This document shows, piece after piece, positions 11,960-22,480 of a stretch of DNA of 64,000 nt (the stretch's first letter is position 1; every line of letters begins with the position of its first letter). Source of the DNA: Apteryx mantelli (taxonomy: Eukaryota; Chordata; Aves; Apterygiformes; Apterygidae); contig NW_027118693.1 of NCBI RefSeq assembly GCF_036417845.1, forward strand, positions 3,048,001 to 3,112,000, written 5' to 3'. Made by a program: the position numbers and the translations under genes. Below the pieces are notes generated by a model. It was not told the DNA's origin. It did no database searches and saw only the letters and a program-made list of their open reading frames with translations.

Positions 11960-12688
11960 TCCGTTTAGCCAAGGCAGAATCTCTTCCCCCTGACTGGGGA
12001 CAGAACCATTTCTGCTCATGGCTACATGACACAGTTCTATTTCCTGGGCTGTTTTGCTGCTACTGAGTGTGACCTGCTGGCCACCATGTCCCTGTGATCG
12101 GTACTTGGCCATATGCCAACCCCTGCTCTGTGCAAGCCTCATGAACTGGAAGGTGTGTCTCCAGCTGGCGTCGGGGTCTGGGCTAGCCCGATCACTAATG
12201 TCTACAGCAGTGATGTGGTTATTTTCTCAGTTACAGTTCTGTGGCCCCAGTGCCACTGATCACTTCTTCTGTGGTTTTACCCCTTTGCTAGCGCTCTCCT
12301 GCAGTGACACCACAGTGCCTACGCTGGTTACTTTCGTAATCGGCTTTCTGGATGTAGTCTTCCCTTTGCTATTCACTCTGGCATCCTGTGTCTGCACCAG
12401 AGCTGCTATCCTGAGGATCCCCACCAGCGTGAGGAGGCAGAAGGCTTTCTCCGCCTGCTCCTCTCACCTCACCGTGGTCACTGTTTTCCACGGGACCCTC
12501 ACCATTGTCTATATGATGCCCAGAACAGCTCTGCTGAGACAGCTCAATAAAATGCTGTCCCATTTTTCTACACCATCCTCACACCCGTGGTCAGTCCACT
12601 CATCTACAGCCTGCAGAACAGGGAGATGAAGGGGACTCTTGGAAAGGCACTCAGGAAAACTGTGGCCTCCACACAGAGCTCGTACTAG
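11960..12688 (+). pseudogene. Olfactory receptor pseudogene, 5' half lost
   Basis: Recognisable OR text begins at about 11,970 with a TM3-side segment, 'MTQFYFLGCFAATECDLLAT'. It continues through 'CDRYLAICQPL' (12,094-12,126), an extracellular-loop-2 block 'ATDHFFCGFTPLLALSCSDT' (around 12,255-12,310), 'RQKAFSACSSHLTVVT' (around 12,435-12,485) and '[16 protein letters not shown]' near 12,592-12,640, with a stop at 12,686-12,688. The reading frame shifts just before DRY (about 12,088) and again in TM7 (about 12,560). The region that should encode the N-terminus, TM1 and TM2 is not recognisable upstream. The longest uninterrupted piece is 191 codons (12,054-12,629). I call it a dead gene. Confidence 0.85.
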
Positions 12689-14148
12689 TTGTGATCCACC
12701 AGGAATGAACTGACCTAGCATGGCAGACTTGGAAATGCATGTTCTGTGTATCAGGTGTAGCTTTCAAAGTGCAGCATATGGAGAAGTTTGTGGAATGGGA
12801 AGGGGGAGAAGGGAATAAATGTCTTAGGGGAATATAGGCCTGGTGTAGAAGAGTGCAAAGAATATCCCTGGCTGTCTTCTTTCTTTAAAATAAACCCCAT
12901 TATCATGCTGGAAGCAGGAGCTCTTGAAATGTCTTAGCTTTCTTTTTCTGTGAAGAGCATAAAGGAATTTCAGCCGTAATGTGAGCTCCTTCCAGGGTCA
13001 AGCATTGACGTATTTTCCTGTCTGTGGGCTCCTGAGATGGTAGCCCTGTCTCTCAGCTGTACATATTCCCAGAGGAGAGGTCTGTATTGTTAGTTACTGT
13101 TCCGTTCAGCGAAGATCGCCAGTGCAACAGAGTTGACTGCACCCATGCATGCACCTCCTATGGGTCAGGATGGCCTCAGGTACGCCGAACATGGATGTGG
13201 GCAGGGGTCACAGAGCTGGGGCCTAGTGAAGAGGTCTGCTAGGGACTGAAGCAAGAGGGGGACAACGGAAGCAGAAACGAGAAATGTGCAGGCATCTGAA
13301 AGGGCTTCCAGTGCTCACGTGTGGCCAACAGCACTGCTGCCTGTGGTTGAGGCCATCAGTGAAAGCCTGGCTGTGAGTCAGCCCATCCTGAGGCTGGTGC
13401 CTAACACAAGCCCCATGCAGCACCTCACTCCTTCCACGGTCCGACCAGGGAGCCTGGGCCATCAGAGCAAGCGGAGGAGGCTCCTGGATTGGCCTGTTGC
13501 CCTGCTGAGATGAGCCTATCCCTAAAGCCTCCCTCCTGTGCGTGCCTAGAGCATGTCCCTCACGCAGCTTTCGGCACCTGGGCTGGCCTTCTGAGGAGAT
13601 ATAGCTCTCATCTGTGGAGACACAAGCATATAAGAAGTATATCAACAGAAGCTGATTGCGATTTGGTCACCAGAGGCAGGGCCTGACTTCATCTTCCTCT
13701 GAGCCTTTGTTCTCAGCCAGCCTCCCACCACCCTGCGTTCCCACCTCATCTCTTTTGCCAGGTCAGTCCTCATGTGTGTTGTACGTGCTCTGAAGTGGGA
13801 GAAACCTTACTCTGAAGTGGCTGTTTTCCCTCCCATTGCCCAACTAAGTTGAGGCATGGAATTCCTCTGTGCGTCCTAGATATGGCTTCTCCATATTGAC
13901 AGTGATAAGTGGGCAACTGAATCAAGCCTTTCCACTGGACGTGTCTACATTTGGGAAGATGAATCCCATCCCTCCTTTCCTCTGAGGTTTCTTGCAGAGG
14001 GGAATTGTGAAAGGCGATCTCATAGTCTGAGCCCCTCTAAAAAGTTGTAGGTCCTTCTGCAGAGGAAAGGTACATTTTCTGGGTCTTATTTTCCCAGTAC
14101 TTTAAGCAGAAACCATACTGCCCCCTTCTTCCCTTTGCATCATTTCCT

Positions 14149-14182
<34 letters not shown>
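14149..14182. repeat. (CA)n microsatellite
   Basis: About 17 AC dinucleotides with one interruption (cg) near the right end. Confidence 0.95.
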
Positions 14183-17100
14183 TTTAATTACTCATTTGCT
14201 TCCCACTGGCTAACACAGATCTTATGAAGGGAGCCTTCATATTTTCTTCTTTTCCTATCCCTAATCCTTTCTCCTTGCTTTACTCCCACAGTTCATGCTT
14301 ACCATGGCCTCTGAAGATCTCCTCAGTCTTTCTTTGCTTTTCCTCATCTGAATTCATAGATGAAAGCCTGCATTTTTTTTTCTTTTTAGTAACTGAATCA
14401 ATACCATCCTGCTGCAGTGGGAGATGAAAAGATGAGGGTGTTGATAATACAGGAAGCTTCTCTAAGAGTCAGGTGCCATACCCCGAGGGATGAGTATGGC
14501 ATAAGTGTAGAGTGACAGAAATCAATCATGAAATTCTGCATACCCTGAATTTCCTCCAGCATATAACTATAACCAATGTGTAGATTCTCTGGGTGGCATT
14601 CATCTACCTTAACTTCAGATATTTGAATGTTGATCTCTAAGTCTTAACACACTGATACTGGCTCTGTTACACACTTAAGAGCAACATTTGCAGAGGATAG
14701 TTCAGCCTCCAAGAACTGATGTGTTGGATGCCCTGGAAGTGGTTTCATCATTCCAAGATTCCTTTTTCTCCCCTCAATAACTTGCTATGGGGATTGAAAG
14801 TGGGGACTTTGAGCAGCAGTATGAGATGGGCTCTCAAGCAGAAACATAGTGAGCTCTTGACACACGCTGACTCCCCGACAACGGGAGTGATGGATCACAC
14901 AGAGCCCACTCAGGACAGTGATGGGCTTGGCTTGAGTGTCCTTGGGTGGGTGCTATCTTCCTTTCAGAGAGAAAGAATGAGTACCAGCAGGTACAGTGCA
15001 AGCTTCTCCCTGATCAACGATGAAATATGTGAGCACTGATATTCCTGTATGAAGCAACCATTCCCCATTTCCTGAAGAACTGGACTTCAGTCACCTCCTG
15101 CATCCCAGGGTGAGCTGAGCCTGGGAGCAAGATGCTCTTTTTAATGATGTACACAGGTTGCTGGGGGATGACAAAGAGAGGGAAGTCTGGAAACTACTGT
15201 GGTTGAAAGTGGTAGGAGAGAGAAAAGAACTTGAGATATGACAGAGTTCAAGGTGATAGCTAGGGGGAAAAAGTATGAGCCACATAGCTTGCTTTTCTTT
15301 GAGGGGGGTGTTGGACCCAATGACCTCCAAAATAAGAAACCTATTTCCTTGAGTATCCTCAAATTTAATCTATGTTCACAAGTGAGTCCCCTGCAATTCA
15401 CTTCAACCAACTTTTATGATCCAAATCTCAGATGGTCTCAGATGGAGACTTCCCTGGTAGTCAAAATCAGCCACAGCAGAGAATGGCAGATGCTCTTCTA
15501 AGATGGGCTCCTAAAACAGGCAGGATGAGTCCCCCTGTGGCGATGTGAAGATGCTGGTCACCTGTCATTAACGTGGGAGGGAGCTGAGGTGACTGAGGTG
15601 AAGCTGAGGTGACTTTGACACAAGAAGCTCTATGACTTGATAGGTGTAGGTGTTCAGAAGGGCACAGGTTTCCTCTACATGATATGCACATGCCCAGGGC
15701 ATCTGGAATACCACTGGATGCCTGCAAGAGGTACCATCCAACGGAGCTTCCTTTCTTAGCCTGCCTTCACACTCTGAGAGTCATTTCTAGAGGGATACAC
15801 CTCACCTTAAGCTAATGGGCTAGGTGAGCTCACATGACTTGTAGCCAACAGTAGCTGTTTCTCTTCACTGACTACAAAGGAAGCTCAGGGAGAGACAGCT
15901 CTATGGTAGCCATCCCAAGTTAGGTAAGGGAGTGCTCCTAGTTCTGTTTTTCTTGGTCCAGAGAGCTCCTTGAGTCTTCTGTAGAATCATTCCACCTTGA
16001 CTTGTTCCACACAAGGTGGAAGCGGAAGTCTAGACAAACTCCTTCTTCCCCTTTCCCCTAGCATCAGGGCAGAAATTCATCTAGTCTCTCCCTTTGATCA
16101 AACAAACAGACACAGTTACTGAGGCATGAAAAAAAAAAAAGAAAAAAAGGAAAATTATTCCTGCCTTCTCAACTTACACCCTAGATCATCACCTCTTTCC
16201 CCAATAGCATGATCTCTTGTGAGATCCCCAAAAGCTCCAGGCAAGAGCACATGCCAGAAGGTAAGCCATCCAACGGCAGAACATACAAAGCCAAGGAAGT
16301 TTTACTGCTGATAAGGATGTGGAGATCCAAAAAGTAGGGAAAAGCTCTGTGGAGGGGAAGTTGTAAAATAATTTAGAAGAATGGCTTGAAAAGAGGTCAC
16401 AGACAGCAGTTGTTCTGGCTTGGAGGGCAGGTGAAGGAAGAGGACTGAGATCTCTTCCCTCTAGAAGGCACTGACTCAGGCTGGGAACATGAGGCTACTG
16501 AATGGCTCTAGGGCCTGCTCAATGGACCTCAAGACTTTCATTCTTTGTGGAGCACCAGTGCATGGCACATAGAAGATTCCATTATAGTCAATGGAGGTCA
16601 ACTACTTAAATATAGGCACCTTTGAAGCACCTAAGAAGATGTAATCACCTGGTTCTGAGCCAGAAGTGTCTGCTGTCTTTCCTTCCATCCCCATGTAGAC
16701 ATCTAAGATATTCTAGAATATTAAAAAATGGCAGCACATGCCCATGCTTCATCATCTAACCATTTCCCTACATTCGTTCAGCAAAATTGCTCTGCAAACT
16801 GCAGGGACACTGTTGGCCAGATCACTACTGAATTTAATGGGAGCTCAGACCGCTTGCATTGCAGACACTTCAACTTGGCTGTCTGGAGCTGAATCCCATT
16901 GCTGCAGTGCAACTGTTCATATCAGTGTTGCTGTCTGCTGCCCCTTCATAGTCAGGGGAAAAAGGATGGCATCTGCAGAAGATGATGAATCCAGGCAGTT
17001 TAGACAGTGTCTTAGCAATGGAAGGCTCTCCATTTAGCAAAGCATACCTCTCTCCACTTGACTCTAGAGTGACCACGGTTTAGATGAGAAGGGTAAAATA

Positions 17101-19192
17101 AGTATAATGGAATCTGATCCAGATGTTGATTGCTTGGGTTTTTTGAGGAACATTTCAGGAAAAAAAAAAAAAACTCATTTTATTTACTGTTTGTATCTAG
17201 CAAAACTAATAGCTATCAACAAATCATGCAGCCTGATGTTACCCATTCATTCTGAAAGACCAGATTTTATCATGGCTACTGGCATCTCCTGGATTGCCTG
17301 ATGAACTTTATTTCCACCTGTATTCTTAACATTTTAATGACAGATTTATGACTACTTCCTTTACTCTAGCAAGGCAAAGTGTGTAAGAGGCAGTCTTTTT
17401 GTTTATGAGGCCAAGTCTTAGAGAAGTCAATGCTACTTAAACATGGAAAATTGCCTCTTCTTGCACCTCGGACAAGATAGACATGAAAATCATTTCACTT
17501 TATCTTCTGCTTTTTCATATAACTAATTTAAACAGTTTCAAGCCTGAACTGGTCATCCAGTCTCTCTGCAATCAGTGGAGAGAGATAGAGCTACTGGGGC
17601 ATAAGTCATGCTGTTCCTAGGGTCAGGATCCCTCTGAGATTCCACCTCCCTGGGGCTTCTGCAGAGCACCTTAGGCCGTAGGGCTGTCTATTAGGTGACT
17701 GAAGTAAGATGAGTGCACCAATTGATACCAAAAGCAACATTCTTCAGTGTTAATGCACCATGAAGTACAAAGCATCTGCTCGTTATGGGTGTACGGCGAC
17801 AGAGCTAAAGTTAAGGCAAGGAACAAAGAGTGAGATAACTGAAGAGAAGAAGAAAACATCAAGAGAAGCAAGGTGGAATAATGCATAGATGCTAGTAATA
17901 AGTAGGAGTTTGCAGTGACCGAAAATAAAGGTCTTCACAGGTTGATTTTACCAGACCATCTCTCAACAAAAACAGCAAAAATCAGTAAAACGAGACCTTT
18001 GGGGAATTGTGAGCTCTTGGAAAAAGCTGATCATTTTCAAGGACAGAAATTGCTAGGAACCTTTTTATTTTGTCAGAAGGACGGCACCCACAAAAAAGAA
18101 AAAGATCAATGAAGTCATTGACTCTGGTTTTATTTCAACAGACTTTTTGTCCTCAGCAACTTTGTGTTTCATGTGGCACACCTCATTTCAAGCATGCTGT
18201 GTTTAAACACTGGAATCTCCCAAGTAATAATACAGTTATGACACTAAAGATACAATATGAGCACTTAATAAATAATGATGCAGCATTCTGAGGAAACCAT
18301 AGCCTTTATTTTCAATGACAACACAGACATTTGGAGAAATGTAATAATGAATCATCTCTTTGAAATCATACATTCCTCTTTCAGTTAAAGCTTTCCCAAG
18401 AGGTTTGGAAAAAAAAAAAAAAGAAAGAAAAGGTGGGAGAAGGGCAAGAGGGTTGTTAATTACCTTATCTCTCTCTATATATAAAAATTGCAAAAATACT
18501 TTAATATATAAAGCCCAACCAATCTGTTTCTTCTAATGCTACAAGGTACTGTGAAGGCAGATTATTCTACTTTGGTTTTTAAACTCACCAAACACCAGCA
18601 CACTTAAGAAAGCCCAATCCACAGCTACTTTCACAGAGACAATTCATACAGTTCACATCATAAACCAAATCATAACATTTAACTGATGGGAAAAAAGGGG
18701 GGGGAAAAAAAACAACTTTAGGAGGGGGTCAAATCTAATAGATTTAGGCAACTTCATGATGCTTCCATGTTGTTGATGTGTTTCACTTCATGCTTCTCCC
18801 CAGGGTCCCTTAGCTTGCACCTTCTCTGGAGTGAGCCAATTAGTTCCCTTCATGGGAAAATCAGGGGGCAGACAAGAAGATGCCAGAATTCACACTCTGC
18901 ACACAGAATGGATGCAAACCAGTCAGCATCACTCGATTAGAAACTCTGATTCAGCCCCTGGAAGATGTCACAAAAGCAGCAGTGTAGCCTAAGACACACC
19001 TGATGTGTGCAGGAGACTCAGCCAGGCTGAGTCTACAGTCCACAGACAGAATTCACCACTTCCTAAGGCCAGGTCAACATACCTATCCCATGCCATGCTG
19101 AATGGCTGTGTGGAAATATCTTTCCTTCCGCTCACTCTAGCGATAGCTCATGGTAAGCTCAAATACATATCCATTGCAGTCACTAAAGACAG

Positions 19193-19420
19193 GTGAGATG
19201 AATCCAAAACACCCCAGTTCTTTAGAGAACTGGATTCAGTTGTCCACACGCAGGTGTCTTCTGCTATTTGAGATGCCCTAAGGAGCCCAAGACATCTTGG
19301 CAGTTGTGACAAGGGGCCTTTGGGACACTTGTCCCTTTCTAGAAGGGCTGCTGGAGGTCAGCTAGGATGTTCTGTGGCATCTCAAATGGCACTAGCCCCA
19401 CGTGACTCTGGCTGCATTTA
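19193..19420 (+). repeat. Unclassified dispersed repeat, copy A
   Basis: This aligns by eye to 30,560-30,850. Shared ordered words include 'gattca', 'ccaca', 'tgtct', 'gagatgccct' and 'atctcaaatgg/atatcaaatgg'. It has no coding potential, and I do not recognise the family. The strand is arbitrary, meaning only that the two copies share orientation. It lies just downstream of the minus-strand OR at 19.5 kb. Confidence 0.4.
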
Positions 19421-19509
19421 GTCCCTTACCGGTACAGAGAATGGAGCTGAGAGAATGCTTCACCTCATCCTCACATAGATACCACCTGGCTGCTTACCTG
19501 AATCATACT

Positions 19510-20574
19510 CTAAGCACCACTGAATCTCATCCAAGGAGTCTCATCTAAGCTGGCTAGTTTATCCCTGTGAACAGAAAGGTCCTGCTCAGATTTTTCAAGA
19601 CTAAGTACCAGCCATGATGATGCTCGTGGCTTTCCTGCCCTCTTAGTCATCACCAGGCCTTTGTGCAAAGCATTTTTCAAGGCCTCTTTCATTTGCTCCT
19701 TCCTCAGGCTAAATATGAATGGGTTTACAAGAGGCGCCACAATACTGGAGACAACAGGGAGGCTTTTGTTGAGATGCACAGAGGTCATGTGGGAAGGCCT
19801 GGCATAGACAAAGATGGAGATGCCAAAACCCAAGGAAACAACAGTGAAATGAGAAGCACAAGTTGCAAATGCTTTCTGCCTGCCCTGTGCTGATGGCATC
19901 CGGAATATGGCAGAATTAATGTAGGCATAGGAGAGCACAGTCAGTGCCAAAGAGCCAAGGAGCAGGACCCAGAACACCATAAAATCAATCCACTCAATAA
20001 GCTGGATGTCAGCACAAGCAAGGTGTAATAATGGTGCACTGTCACAGAAGTAGTGGTCGATTACATTGGCACCACAGTATGGCAGCCGGGCTGCCAGAAC
20101 CAGAGACGACAGAATCATGACAAAGGCACCTGCCCAGCAGCCCAAAACAAGTGTACTGCATACCTTGCTTGTCATGATGCTGGGATGCCTTAGTGGGTTG
20201 CATACAGCCACATATGTGTCGTAGGACGTGACAGCAAAGAGGATGGACTCAGTTGTGCCCATGAGGAAAGAGAAGAAGAGCTGGCTAAAGCAGCCATCAA
20301 AGGAAATGGTTTTCTTCTCTGACAGGAAGTTTGCCAGCATTTCAGGAACCACAGAGGAAGTCATGGAGATCTCTCTGAAAGACAGATAACTGAGGAAGTA
20401 ATACATGGGAGAATGGAGATGGCCATCAGTGTATACCAGGACAATGATAAGAGTGTTTCCCAAGACAGTCACTAAATAAATAAGCAGGAACACAACCAAG
20501 AGGAGGATCTCCACCTCATGGACATTAGGAAATCGCGCTAAGATGAACTCTGTCACAGATGTGCCATTCTCCAT
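19510..20574 (-). CDS. Olfactory receptor, OR6-like, full length with DTY in place of DRY
   Basis: This encodes a 354-residue OR-type GPCR starting at the typical 'MENGTSVTEFIL' (sequon at Asn3). An in-frame upstream ATG at 20,646 would add 24 residues with no OR character, so I prefer 20,574. Hallmarks are GN at 39-40, 'LHSPMYYFL' at 53-61, Cys95, 'DHYFCDSAPLLHLACADI' at 173-190, 'SY' in TM5 at 215-216, 'KAFATCASH' at 234-242 and 'NPFIFSL' at 284-290. Oddities are that TM3 ends 'SYDTYVAVC', with Thr120 where nearly all class A GPCRs have the Arg of DRY; that LRN of TM7 is LRK; and that the C-tail runs about 60 residues past it, whereas ORs usually stop within about 20. The frame is open throughout. 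Extracellular loop 2 matches the gene at 28.4 kb closely, so the two are related. It could be a functional receptor with altered coupling or a gene in early decay. Confidence 0.9.
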   Translation of the reverse strand: MENGTSVTEFILARFPNVHEVEILLLVVFLLIYLVTVLGNTLIIVLVYTDGHLHSPMYYFLSYLSFREISMTSSVVPEMLANFLSEKKTISFDGCFSQLFFSFLMGTTESILFAVTSYDTYVAVCNPLRHPSIMTSKVCSTLVLGCWAGAFVMILSSLVLAARLPYCGANVIDHYFCDSAPLLHLACADIQLIEWIDFMVFWVLLLGSLALTVLSYAYINSAIFRMPSAQGRQKAFATCASHFTVVSLGFGISIFVYARPSHMTSVHLNKSLPVVSSIVAPLVNPFIFSLRKEQMKEALKNALHKGLVMTKRAGKPRASSWLVLSLEKSEQDLSVHRDKLASLDETPWMRFSGA

Positions 20575-22254
20575 CTCTGTGCAGTCTCCGTTGTGGGAAA
20601 GAACACCAGAGTAATGTAGAGTTTTGAATATTTTCTCAGATGACATCTAGTAAGTTTTGGACATCCTGATTTTAAAGAGAAGTTAAGTCCCGACACATAG
20701 CTATTCAGGGTCGAATTCATCCCACCTAACTTGGATATCTGCAATAGAAATGTTTCTTTCTGAGTTAGTCAGCCAGTACCATTTTTTTGATGCTGCCTAG
20801 CCCTCCACAACTATAAAAGAGTCCTGGAATGACCGGTTCAGCCTAAGCCACCTGTCTTTTGAAGTGAGATTCATCATGCCCAACTGAAGGTGCTTGATTG
20901 AGTTGCTCATAAATAGGCATCCAGTGCCATTGGTGATGTCTCAGACATCCCCATAAAGCTAAAGTCTTCAATGGCTGGAGATCCCAATGTGTCAGCAACC
21001 GAAGCCTGCAGATGCCCACCTACAGGGTACAATCAATAGCACCTAAAGAGCCATTCATCTATTTGTCTTGTCCAAAAATAAAGGCCTACATTTGGTCTGT
21101 TTTGGCAGTAACCTTTCTAGAGAGGCAATATATCCCATCCCAGCTGCCTGTCTAATCAAACAGGAGAGGAAGCCATCCCTAAAAGAGGAGCCATCCCTAA
21201 AAGGTGATTCAGACCATTGCAGTCTGCCTCTCTCCATTGACGGTTGAGGAGTGGAAGATGACAACCTTTGTGAAACAGCCACCACAGTTTGGTGCCACCA
21301 AGCTTCGCCTTTGCTCTTTGTTTCATATACAAAGGTGACAGAGGTAGGTCTTTGCTGCAAAGCTGCCTCGATTTCTCTGTAACCGTCATTCAAAATTACC
21401 ATCAAATCAGAACACAAGATAGACTCCTCTCACCCGGCATTTTCTGCACCTGAATTTTGTTTCCATGCATGCTCAAATGGCAATAAGTAGCATATTCAGT
21501 GTCAATACCATTGTTCCTATAGCTGTGTCTTTGATCTTACCTTCTGCATGAGTGACACCTCATATATTTCTTTTTGCTTCCTTGCTGAAGAAAGTTGTGT
21601 CTGACTTCCTGATGAGAGTCTCAGCTGTGACAACCAAGAGGAAAATTGGGGGGAGAGAGAGAGAGAGAGAAAGAGGATTCTACATTCCTGCTCTATGTCA
21701 TAAGACCAGAGGGACAGCTATCTAGCTCAGTTACTTATTGCACAGCCACCAACAGGACGTATACAAGTAAAAAAGTGCATGGTGCATTGACCGATAGGAA
21801 TCATAGTCTTAGAACAAGAAGGCATTCACACTCCAGTTGTTGGAAGAATGATGGATATCCTGTAGACTTGGCTAAACTGAAATCAGTGTAATGACAACTG
21901 AGCAATGATTTCCTTGCTCAGCATAAACCGTGGACGATTCTTATCAGAATGAGACTGTTCAACATGCAAAACAATTAATAAATATGAAACCTCCCAGAGA
22001 AGGAGTTCCAGAAAGCCAGTGTGTGGCAGAAAGGCAAAAGTTTTTTTTTTAACTTGTAATGAAGAAGGTGCATTTCAGAAAGACCACTAGTACTTGATAG
22101 GTGGTCTGAGAAATGCCAGAAAGAAAAGTAATTGGATCCTTTCTAAGAATTTACCCTTCAGAGGCTTCACCTTGAAAAAAAAATAATAATCCTGGGAGAT
22201 TTAGATAAACAAGCCTCACATCAAGTTAGCAATAGTTGAGTGCCAGTCACAAAG
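20575..22254. other. Intergenic with repeat remnants and a short (GA)n
   Basis: No gene is recognised. The stretch at 20,800-20,935 resembles 32,110-32,260, with shared ordered words such as 'gttcagc', 'taag' and 'atctttt/gtctttt', so both belong to a decayed dispersed repeat. A short (GA)n patch lies at about 21,652-21,674. Confidence 0.4.
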
Positions 22255-22480
22255 ATGACAGGCCCCAAATCGTCTTGGTACTGGCATACACAACAGTAAG
22301 GGGCAATGGTCACAAGCTGCAGCTTGGAAGGTTCAGAGAGGACCTCAGGAAAAAGCGAGTTATTAATTAGGAGGGTTACGAAGCACTGGAGCAAGTCACC
22401 CAGAGAGGGTGGGAGGTTGGGCTAGAGACATCTGGAGGTCCCTTCCAACCACTATTTCAATGGTGCGATGATTTTCAGAG
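22255..22480 (+). mobile_element. CR1 LINE 3' end fragment
   Basis: The plus strand ends with the classic CR1 3' untranslated words 'ggaggtcccttccaacc' (22,435-22,453). It is preceded by degraded RT C-terminal sequence. This is a short 5'-truncated copy. Confidence 0.7.

Larger units (their letters stand above)
12689..19509. other. Large intergenic stretch between ORs
   Basis: This is 6.8 kb without a recognisable gene. It contains a (CA)n microsatellite at 14,149-14,182 and several short poly(A) runs (16,128-16,148; 17,160-17,172; 18,409-18,422). The pieces at about 15,520-15,730, 16,575-16,650 and 19,193-19,420 look like parts of a decayed dispersed repeat that recurs elsewhere in the window. 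A 140-codon frame at 13,223-13,645 (-) has no known domain and no gene context. Confidence 0.4.

Noticed and set aside
13223-13645. 140-codon minus-strand frame
   Set aside because: No domain, signal peptide or membrane pattern, and it is isolated between OR genes.
20575-20646. Upstream in-frame ATG extending the OR by 24 residues
   Set aside because: The extra residues have no OR character. The standard MENGTSVTEF start follows, and a splice acceptor-like CAG lies just before it.
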